Source of the DNA: Candidatus Omnitrophota bacterium
GTDB lineage: Bacteria; Omnitrophota; Gorgyraeia; 2-02-FULL-51-18; JAGOUK01
Assembly: GCA_020058965.1 (NCBI GenBank)
Contig: JAGVCY010000120.1
Span: 1-5,866, forward strand
Direction of reading: 5' to 3'
Length of the DNA stretch: 5,866 nt
How positions within the stretch are numbered: position 1 is the first letter of the stretch; each line of letters starts with the position of its first letter. Positions 1 to 5,274 of this stretch are shown here, one piece after another. Below the pieces are notes generated by a model. It saw only the letters and a list, made by a program, of their open reading frames with translations, was not told where the DNA came from and searched no databases. Position numbers and translations under genes: made by a program.

Positions 1-988
1 CCCAGGTGCCCGGCCCCACCGCGTAGGTGCCGACGGCGTGTCCGCCGAAGGTGTGCAACTCGATGTCGCTTTCGGTCCCGGACGCGATCGAGCGCCCGGT
101 GTTGTCGAAGCGCGCGGCGCCGGCCGCGATGTTGCGGTGATCATCGTAGTGATAATAAAATAAGTTTTCTTCCATCCCCGGGATCAGCTTGTCCTTTTTG
201 ACGGTGGCTTCCAGGGCGATCACATCGATGTCATCAATGTCACGGTTGGCCCGTTCCTCAAAACCCCCTTGTGTCGGATGAAATCCCGCGATGCTCAAAT
301 GCGTCACATCGTCGGTCCGAGACAGCTTCGCGCCGTCAAATGACCGGCCATAGTGTGACCACTCGAACCCGCCCAACAAGCGATCGCCGATCCGCTGCGC
401 TTTAAGCCAGGCGATTTTTTTATCATCCGCGACGAGCTCGTTGCCGCTGGAGTAGTTGAACCGGCCGACGGTGCCCAGAAGGCCCCGGTACCACTTGAGG
501 TCCCCGACCAGCCATTCCAACGGAAACAGTTGTTTGAATTGCTTGAGTTCAATATTCAGGTACTTGATCGTCTGACCGTGCGAATTGCGGTCGCGGGAAT
601 TCGAAAAATAAAGCGATCCCGCTCCGGCTCCGGCGCTCGTGGTCGTCGGCAGATTGGACAGATGCGTGTATTGCCAGGTCGCGTTCACATTGAATAGATT
701 ATGGACCCAGCGCGTTCCAAGCCGCAATTGATTGGCGCCAAATTCGTAATCGTTGTCCGTGCCAGTAGCGAAATAATCCCACGCCTCATACCGGGCGCGG
801 TCACGGCCAAAAAAGGAGACGCTTCCCCAGTCATCCGGCAGTGTCAGTCGGACGTCCTTAGGTGTCACAAAACCCGGGTCATCCTTGATGGAAAAACCGC
901 TTTCCATCGCCGCCGCGTCAAAACCGAAGAACAACCCCGCGCTCAAAGCAACCGCAAACACCCGACGAGATGACTGGAACCGTTTCAT
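1..988 (-). CDS. Alginate-export-family outer-membrane porin, N-terminal 329 residues (3' end beyond the window)
   Basis: I translated this frame by hand from an ATG at 988 and found it open to the left edge. The first 26 or so residues form a Sec signal peptide: MKRFQSSRR, a hydrophobic core (VFAVALSAGLFFGF), then DAAA as a likely cleavage zone. The mature part is rich in aromatic residues and in alternating polar/hydrophobic stretches, as in a beta barrel. Phrases such as FFGRDRARYEAWDYF, QLRLGTRWVHN, LLGGFEWSHYGRSFDGAKL and THLSIAGFHPTQGGF are what I expect of the alginate-export (AlgE-like) porin family. The start is well supported, with AGGAG six bases upstream. It lies 37 bases after nrtD in the same direction, so it is probably the last known gene of the nrt operon. 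The family covers channels for many anionic solutes. A role as nitrate/nitrite pore is inferred from context; true alginate export is unlikely because no alginate gene is nearby. Confidence 0.8.
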   Translation of the reverse strand, partial: MKRFQSSRRVFAVALSAGLFFGFDAAAMESGFSIKDDPGFVTPKDVRLTLPDDWGSVSFFGRDRARYEAWDYFATGTDNDYEFGANQLRLGTRWVHNLFNVNATWQYTHLSNLPTTTSAGAGAGSLYFSNSRDRNSHGQTIKYLNIELKQFKQLFPLEWLVGDLKWYRGLLGTVGRFNYSSGNELVADDKKIAWLKAQRIGDRLLGGFEWSHYGRSFDGAKLSRTDDVTHLSIAGFHPTQGGFEERANRDIDDIDVIALEATVKKDKLIPGMEENLFYYHYDDHRNIAAGAARFDNTGRSIASGTESDIELHTFGGHAVGTYAVGPGTW

Positions 989-994
989 TTCGAT

Positions 995-999
995 CTCCT
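995..999 (-). promoter_or_regulatory. Ribosome binding site of the porin gene
   Basis: On the minus strand AGGAG lies six bases before the ATG at 988, in the AT-rich 37-base gap after nrtD. It fixes the porin start and shows the gene can be translated independently of nrtD. I see no terminator hairpin with a U tract in this gap, so read-through from nrtD is expected. Confidence 0.8.
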
Positions 1000-1025
1000 A
1001 TGTTTAGAAAAATATTTAACTAAAA

Positions 1026-1889
1026 TCAAACAGCCGTCATCACCGACGCCTGAGGGGCCGCGATCCGCGCGTCCCTGGTTGCCGGCTTCAAGTGATGCCC
1101 TTCCAAAAAATCGATCAAGTGCCCGCGATGCCGGTAGTAATCCGGGTGCTCCATCACCCCGGCTCTTGCGCGAGGACGCGGAAACCGCACCGGTAGAATG
1201 TCTCCCACCCGCGCGCGCGGACCCGAGGTCATCATGACGACACGGTCCGATAAAAAAATCGCCTCGTCCACATCATGCGTGATCATCAGGGCCGTGATCC
1301 GCTCGGTCGACCACACCTCAAGCAGCACCTCCTGAAGTTCGGCGCGCGTGAGCGAGTCGAGCATGCCGAACGGCTCGTCCAAAAGCAGCAGCTTGGGCTT
1401 CAGCGCAAATGCTCGCGCGATGCTGACCCGCTGCTTCATGCCGGCCGACATATCCCCTGCCCGCCGGTCGAGCGCGCCGGCAAGCCCGACCTTGTCCAGG
1501 TAATACCGGCATATGTCGCGGCGCTGGGCCTTGGACCCGTGGGGAAAAACCTGTCGAACCCCGAGCATCACGTTCTCCAGCGCCGTCATCCAGGGAAAAA
1601 GACTCGGTGATTGGAACACAACGCCGCGGTCCGGAGCCGGTTCGGTGATCATTTTGTTCTCCAAAAAAATACCGCCCGAGGTCAGGTGATTGAGCCCCGC
1701 GGTGATCATCAGGATCGTCGACTTCCCGCAGCCGGAATGACCGATGATGGTAATAAATTCTCCCTTCGCGACACGAAGCTCAAACCCCTCCACCACCACT
1801 TGCGGGCCCTTAGGCGTGGAAAACGACTTTCCCACATCGCTGAAGTGCAAAAAGGGGTGCTGAATTAAATCGGATTCGCGGCCGCTCAT
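1026..1889 (-). CDS. nrtD: NrtD-type ATP-binding subunit of the nitrate ABC importer
   Basis: This is a cytoplasmic ABC ATPase of 287 residues that should power nitrate import with the upstream NrtC. Visible motifs are Walker A GHSGCGKST (50-58), Q-loop Q93, a signature written MSAGM (147-151) instead of the usual LSGGM/Q, Walker B LLLLDE (167-172) and the switch histidine in ITHD (H205). The stretch ITHDVDEAIFLSDRVVMMTSGPRA is typical of the NrtD/SsuB/TauB taurine-nitrate group. The C-terminal tail after about residue 265 is poorly conserved in character. The start overlaps the nrtC stop as ATGA, with GGAG five bases upstream of the ATG, so translation is probably coupled. The alanine in the signature (codon 1443-1445) is unusual and lies opposite the altered NrtC site. 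Assignment to nitrate rather than cyanate or bicarbonate rests on operon context. Confidence 0.9.
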   Translation of the reverse strand: MSGRESDLIQHPFLHFSDVGKSFSTPKGPQVVVEGFELRVAKGEFITIIGHSGCGKSTILMITAGLNHLTSGGIFLENKMITEPAPDRGVVFQSPSLFPWMTALENVMLGVRQVFPHGSKAQRRDICRYYLDKVGLAGALDRRAGDMSAGMKQRVSIARAFALKPKLLLLDEPFGMLDSLTRAELQEVLLEVWSTERITALMITHDVDEAIFLSDRVVMMTSGPRARVGDILPVRFPRPRARAGVMEHPDYYRHRGHLIDFLEGHHLKPATRDARIAAPQASVMTAV

Positions 1890-2743
1890 GCCGTCTCCCA
1901 GACAACGGGCCTTAGATCCGGAAGCAGAACTTCTTCGTGCCGGATGTTTTTGCGCTGCTCATGACGGACATCCATAAAATATTTGGTGATCCGATTTCTG
2001 AGGTGCTTGTAATCGGCATTCTCGTTCAATCGTTTCTTGTCGCGCGGCCGGGGTAGGTTCTCCACTCCGAATTCAGGTCCCAGGGTCGCGCCCTCGCCGT
2101 CAACAGCCGGCGTGAGCGGAAAGATCCGGTCCGCCAGAAAGATCGCCTCGTCGGGGTCGTTCGTGATCAGGACGACTGTTTTTTTGTCCTGCGCCCAGAT
2201 GCGGGCGATCTCGCCCTGAAGCGAACCCCGGGTCAGCGCGTCGAGCGCGCCGAGCGGCTCGTCCAAAAGCAAAATGTCCGGATTCATCGCGAGTGTCCGC
2301 GCGACGGACACACGCTGACGCATGCCGCCCGAAAGTTCCTTCGGAAGTTTTGATCCCGCAGCGGCGAGATTCACCATTTTTAGATGTTGGTCGATGTGGG
2401 CGGCACGTTTGTCGGCGTCCCAATCGCTAAAGAGATGGTCCACGGCGAGGCCGATGTTTTGTCGGGCCGTAAGCCATGGCAGAAGCGAATAATTTTGGAA
2501 CACGACGCCGCGGCCGGGCCCGGGTCCGTCTACTTTTTTTCCGCGCAGGAGAATTTCTCCCGCGTCGGGCTCGATCAGCCCCGCGATCAGCGAAATCAAC
2601 GTCGTTTTTCCCGTTCCCGAAAAACCAAGCACGGCCACGAATTCCCCTTCTTCCACATGGAGATCGATGTCCCTCAGCACTTCCACGCGCTTCGAGCCCG
2701 AACCATATCCCTTCCCAACTCCGTTCAATTCCAAAAAAGCCAT
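1886..2743 (-). CDS. nrtC: NrtC-type ATP-binding subunit of the nitrate ABC importer (short form)
   Basis: This is a cytoplasmic ABC ATPase of 285 residues, expected to pair with NrtD under the NrtB permease. Motifs are an aromatic A-loop residue near Y13, Walker A GFSGTGKTT (40-48), Q-loop Q83, an intact signature LSGGM (137-141), Walker B ILLLDE (157-162) and the D-loop region GALDALTR. The switch position reads ITND, with asparagine N195 (codon 2159-2161) where most ABC ATPases carry histidine. I recall such an Asn in other NrtC-type subunits but cannot check it here. Cyanobacterial NrtC carries a large C-terminal NrtA-like regulatory domain of several hundred residues. That domain is absent here; only about 60 residues follow the ATPase core. 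The start abuts the nrtB stop (TAA then ATG), with AGGA ten bases upstream. It overlaps nrtD by four bases. Confidence 0.88.
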   Translation of the reverse strand: MAFLELNGVGKGYGSGSKRVEVLRDIDLHVEEGEFVAVLGFSGTGKTTLISLIAGLIEPDAGEILLRGKKVDGPGPGRGVVFQNYSLLPWLTARQNIGLAVDHLFSDWDADKRAAHIDQHLKMVNLAAAGSKLPKELSGGMRQRVSVARTLAMNPDILLLDEPLGALDALTRGSLQGEIARIWAQDKKTVVLITNDPDEAIFLADRIFPLTPAVDGEGATLGPEFGVENLPRPRDKKRLNENADYKHLRNRITKYFMDVRHEQRKNIRHEEVLLPDLRPVVWETA

Positions 2744-3760
2744 TTAGTGGGTTTCCTGACCGTAACTGACGAGCTGATGAAGCATGATCATGATGCGGTC
2801 CAACACAAAGCCGACCAGACCGATCGTAAAAGCCGCCACCATGATGCGCGCGAGCGACTGGGAGGAACCGTTCTGGAATTCATCCCAGACGAACTTGCCG
2901 AGTCCCGGATTTTGCGAGAGCATCTCCGACGCGATCAAGACCACCCAGCCGACTCCCAGGGAGATCCGCAGGCCGGCGAAAATGTACGGCATCGAGACCG
3001 GCAGAACGATCCTGAACACCCGCGAAAAAAACCCCAGCCGCAGAACTCGGCCCACATTGATGTAATCTTTGTCGATCGACTTCACGCCGATGGCCGTGTT
3101 GATCAGACTCGGCCACATGCAGCACAGCGCCACCGTGATGGACGAGATAACATACGACTTGGGCATCCATTCGCGGGGGACCACATAAACCGCGCTCACG
3201 ATCATTGTGACGATGGGCAGCCACGCGACGGGCGAAACGGGCTTGAAGATCTGGATCAGCGGATTGAGCGCCGTCATCAGCGTCTTGCTCATGCCGCATA
3301 AAATCCCCAACGGCACGGCGATGAGCGACGCGATCAAAAATCCGGTGAACACCGTTCTTAGGCTCGTGAAGATCTGATCGAGGTAGGTGGGCCGGCCGGT
3401 AAATTTGCGGACCTTCACGGCCTCGGTCGGGTTGGCCGCCAGCTGCGCCTTGTTTTTTTCGGCCTGCCTCGCGTAGAACTCGGTCCGTTTTTGCCTTTCC
3501 TCACGGTGTTCCTGAGCGAGGCTCCGGATCTGTTCGACCACCTGAGCCGGCCCCGGCACCGTTCCCAAATTGGTGCGGACACCGCTCGCCGCGCCATTCC
3601 AAAGCAGAAGAAACAACCCGAACGTCAAAACCGGCACCCCGATCGTGAGAAAAATCTGACGGATCTGCTCGTTCGGATCCTCACCGGTGGTCAGTCGGAT
3701 GACCGGAACGCACCACCCGAAGCCGGCGAACGAAAGCGTGCTGATCAGTTTATCCTTCAT
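2744..3760 (-). CDS. nrtB: NrtB-type permease of the nitrate ABC importer
   Basis: This inner-membrane permease of 338 residues belongs to the binding-protein-dependent transport family. Hydrophobic segments include about 36-55, 138-156 and 180-195, with others around 204-222, 260-280 and 306-326. The cytoplasmic coupling (EAA-type) loop is visible at about 236-268, with G-x(9)-I-x-LP in the form GRVLRLGFFSRVFRIVLP. NrtB proteins are usually near 275 residues. The extra length is an N-terminal stretch of some 30 residues and a highly charged insertion at about 82-118, which should face the periplasm after the first main membrane helix. The gene starts directly after the nrtA stop (TAG then ATG). 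No strong Shine-Dalgarno is visible (only GGTAG), so translation probably depends on nrtA. It should form the channel docked by NrtA outside and NrtC/NrtD inside. Confidence 0.9.
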   Translation of the reverse strand: MKDKLISTLSFAGFGWCVPVIRLTTGEDPNEQIRQIFLTIGVPVLTFGLFLLLWNGAASGVRTNLGTVPGPAQVVEQIRSLAQEHREERQKRTEFYARQAEKNKAQLAANPTEAVKVRKFTGRPTYLDQIFTSLRTVFTGFLIASLIAVPLGILCGMSKTLMTALNPLIQIFKPVSPVAWLPIVTMIVSAVYVVPREWMPKSYVISSITVALCCMWPSLINTAIGVKSIDKDYINVGRVLRLGFFSRVFRIVLPVSMPYIFAGLRISLGVGWVVLIASEMLSQNPGLGKFVWDEFQNGSSQSLARIMVAAFTIGLVGFVLDRIMIMLHQLVSYGQETH

Positions 3761-5098
3761 CTATTTTCTACCGATGGAAAACTTTTGCAGGTATTCGTTG
3801 GGCTGATGGCCGTCGAATTCGATCTTGTCGATGAATTCGCTCGACGGGGCGCGGAATCCGTCCGTCTGGGGGATTTCGTCCGCGGTCATCTTCCCTTCCT
3901 TGATCAGCTCGTCGGCGGCTGCGCGCCACACATCGGGCAAATAAACTTTTTTGACAAGATCGACGTACCATTCGTCCGTCTGATTCTCGATCTGGCCCCA
4001 GCGGCGCACCTGCGTGAGCCACCAGATACCGTCGCTGTAATAGGGATAGGACGCGAAGTTCCGGTTAAAAACAAACCAGTCCTGCTCCGGCCGCTTGTCA
4101 CCCTTTTCATATTCGAAGGTGCCCGTCAGCGTTTGTTGGATCACCTCGTAATTCGCGCCGACATATTCCGGCTTCGAGAGGATCTTGGCGGCCTCGTCAC
4201 GGTTTTTCACATCCGCGTCCAGCCATTTGCCCGCGCGGATGAGCGCCTTCGTCACCGCCCTAAGCGTGTTAGGGTTCGCGTCCGCCCACTCTTTCGTCAC
4301 GCCGAACACCTTGTCGTTAATTCCACTCTGCGTGAACAAGCTCGAGGTCACCGGAACGCCAACACCCTTTTCGACCACCTGTTTGTGCCAGGGATCACCC
4401 ACGCAAATACCGTTCACGGTCCCGGCCTGAAGCACCGCGGGCATCTGGGGCGGCGGCGTCACCGACAGTTGAACCTCCGCCTCCGTCATCCCGTTCGTGT
4501 CCGTGGCCGTGTAATAACCCGGGTTGATGCCGCCGGCAGCCAGCCAATACCGCAAGGCGTAATTGTGCGTGCCGACGGGATAAGTCATCGCCATCTTAAA
4601 GGACTTGCCCTGATTCTTGAATTCATCGACCACGGGCTTCATCGCGGCGGCGCTGATCGGATGCGCCGGCAGGCCGTCCTCTTGCGTCGGTACCTGGGGC
4701 TTCATTTTTTCCCACACTTCGGTGGACACCGAGATACCCGCGCCGTTCACCGACATCACATACGGGACCACGATGTTTGACTTCGTGAGAAGCCCGGCTG
4801 TGTGGCCGAGCGGCGCCGGCGCGAGCATGTGCGAACCGTCGAGCTCGCCGTCGATGACGCGGTCCATCAGCGTCTTCCAGTTGGCCTGCGCCTCCAGCTT
4901 GACGTAGAGGTCCTCGTCCTCGAAGAAGCCCTTTTCCTTGGCGATGATGAGCGGCGCGCAGTCGGTGAGCTTGATAAAACCGAAGGTCAGCTCGTCCTTT
5001 TCGAGATCGGCCGCGGCGGCCGGGCCGGTGAGGGTCATGACGAACGAGAGGAGGATGAGAGGTGAAGCGGTGATCGACCGGATCCAAGAGGCGCGCAT
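3761..5098 (-). CDS. nrtA: NrtA-type periplasmic nitrate-binding protein
   Basis: This substrate-binding protein of 445 residues has about the length expected for the NrtA/CmpA family. Residues 1-30 are a Sec signal peptide (SPLILLSFVMTLTGPAAAA) with no lipobox cysteine, so it should be a free periplasmic protein; cyanobacterial NrtA is a lipoprotein. Family hallmarks are FGFIKLTDCAPLIIAKEKGFF (39-59), DGELDGSHMLAPAPLG (83-98), YPVGTHNYALRYWLAAGGI (173-191), VGDPWHKQVV (233-242) and a C-terminal YYSDGIWWLTQVRRWGQI (353-370). H178 and the GDPW segment probably lie near the anion site by analogy with NrtA structures. The ATG has AGGA six bases upstream. It is the first gene after a structured leader with ANTAR-like hairpins. 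Nitrate or nitrite is the preferred substrate because of the NarK neighbour and the leader; bicarbonate (CmpA) cannot be excluded from sequence alone. Confidence 0.9.
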   Translation of the reverse strand: MRASWIRSITASPLILLSFVMTLTGPAAAADLEKDELTFGFIKLTDCAPLIIAKEKGFFEDEDLYVKLEAQANWKTLMDRVIDGELDGSHMLAPAPLGHTAGLLTKSNIVVPYVMSVNGAGISVSTEVWEKMKPQVPTQEDGLPAHPISAAAMKPVVDEFKNQGKSFKMAMTYPVGTHNYALRYWLAAGGINPGYYTATDTNGMTEAEVQLSVTPPPQMPAVLQAGTVNGICVGDPWHKQVVEKGVGVPVTSSLFTQSGINDKVFGVTKEWADANPNTLRAVTKALIRAGKWLDADVKNRDEAAKILSKPEYVGANYEVIQQTLTGTFEYEKGDKRPEQDWFVFNRNFASYPYYSDGIWWLTQVRRWGQIENQTDEWYVDLVKKVYLPDVWRAAADELIKEGKMTADEIPQTDGFRAPSSEFIDKIEFDGHQPNEYLQKFSIGRK

Positions 5099-5103
5099 AA
5101 AGG

Positions 5104-5129
5104 GTCCTTTCCTAATTTATTGAAAGGAC
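5104..5129 (-). promoter_or_regulatory. Hairpin sequestering the nrtA ribosome binding site
   Basis: The 5' arm GTCCTTTC (5129-5122 on the minus strand) and 3' arm GAAAGGAC (5111-5104) are perfect reverse complements of 8 bp around a 10-base AU-rich loop. The 3' arm contains the nrtA Shine-Dalgarno. Only CCCTTT and then ATG follow, not a U run, so it reads as a translational lock rather than an intrinsic terminator. The first four bases of its 5' arm (5126-5129) are also the 3' arm of the second ANTAR-like hairpin, so the two cannot form together. The inverted repeat is seen directly; its regulatory role is inferred. Confidence 0.6.
5105..5108 (-). promoter_or_regulatory. Shine-Dalgarno of nrtA, inside a hairpin arm
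   Basis: The minus strand reads GAAAGGAC-CCTTT-ATG before nrtA, so AGGA lies six bases from the start codon. The whole GAAAGGAC block is the 3' arm of an 8-bp hairpin, so the site would be hidden when that hairpin forms. A second, more distant AGGA overlaps the hairpin loop at 5110-5113. Confidence 0.7.
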
Positions 5130-5189
5130 GCCTTTGTCCGGATGATTTTGTTGCTCGTGCCATGCGGCGTCATTGCCGCCGACTCGAGC
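5126..5189 (-). promoter_or_regulatory. Candidate ANTAR-responsive two-hairpin leader upstream of nrtA
   Basis: As minus-strand RNA, hairpin 1 has an upper stem GCGGC/GCCGC (5175-5179 with 5164-5168) closing the six-base loop AAUGAC (5169-5174). Its lower stem GCUCG/CGAGC (5185-5189 with 5153-5157) is joined through a 3-bp GUC/GGC segment with small mismatches. After a 13-base linker, hairpin 2 has stem GGAC/GUCC (5136-5139 with 5126-5129) closing the six-base loop AAAGGC (5130-5135). Both loops have A at position 1 and G at position 4, the known signature of RNA bound by ANTAR proteins (NasR, NasT, EutV, AmiR). NasR and NasT act on nitrate assimilation operons, which fits the genes downstream. 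Weak points are the short 4-bp second stem and that no ANTAR regulator gene is in view. Confidence 0.6.
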
Positions 5190-5198
5190 CGTTGCCCG

Positions 5199-5221
5199 TA
5201 TTACAGGCAGAATATTACAGG
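5199..5221 (-). repeat. Direct repeat of 9 bp with 14-bp period in the nrtA upstream region
   Basis: CCTGTAATA occurs twice on the minus strand, at 5221-5213 and 5207-5199. The pair sits just upstream of the first leader hairpin, where a promoter is expected. TAATAT or TAATAC inside the copies could act as a weak -10 element, but I find no convincing -35 hexamer at the right distance. It may be a pair of operator sites or chance. Between the narK stop (5275) and this repeat, I see no other feature. Confidence 0.3.
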
Positions 5222-5274
5222 ATTGATGTAACGATCAGATTAAGGAACCATGAACATCGGGTTGCAGAATAATT

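Noticed and set aside
701..973. 90-codon plus-strand open frame
   Set aside because: It is antisense to the porin coding sequence, whose minus-strand frame is continuous with a signal peptide and a good ribosome binding site.
2384..3301. 305-codon open frame on the plus strand
   Set aside because: It is antisense to nrtC and nrtB, has low-complexity His/Arg/Asp composition, and has no gene-like motif.
3491..4780. 429-codon open frame on the plus strand
   Set aside because: It lies wholly antisense to nrtB and nrtA, which have clear family motifs. Its translation is rich in Arg, His and Asp with no recognisable domain, as expected for the opposite strand of GC-biased genes.
3761..5098. Bicarbonate (CmpA) or cyanate-binding protein instead of nitrate
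   Set aside because: These belong to the same family and cannot be separated by sequence reading alone. The NarK neighbour and ANTAR-like leader make nitrate/nitrite the better reading, and no carbon-fixation or cyanase gene is present.
5104..5129. Intrinsic terminator before nrtA
   Set aside because: The 8-bp stem is followed by CCCTTT and the ATG rather than a run of U, and its 3' arm is the ribosome binding site. Sequestration fits better.
5156..5162. TGGCACG on the minus strand, matching the -24 box of sigma-54 promoters
   Set aside because: The -12 box is missing: the required GC is absent at the fixed spacing, with ACAA where TTGC would be needed. The bases also form part of the lower stem of the first leader hairpin.
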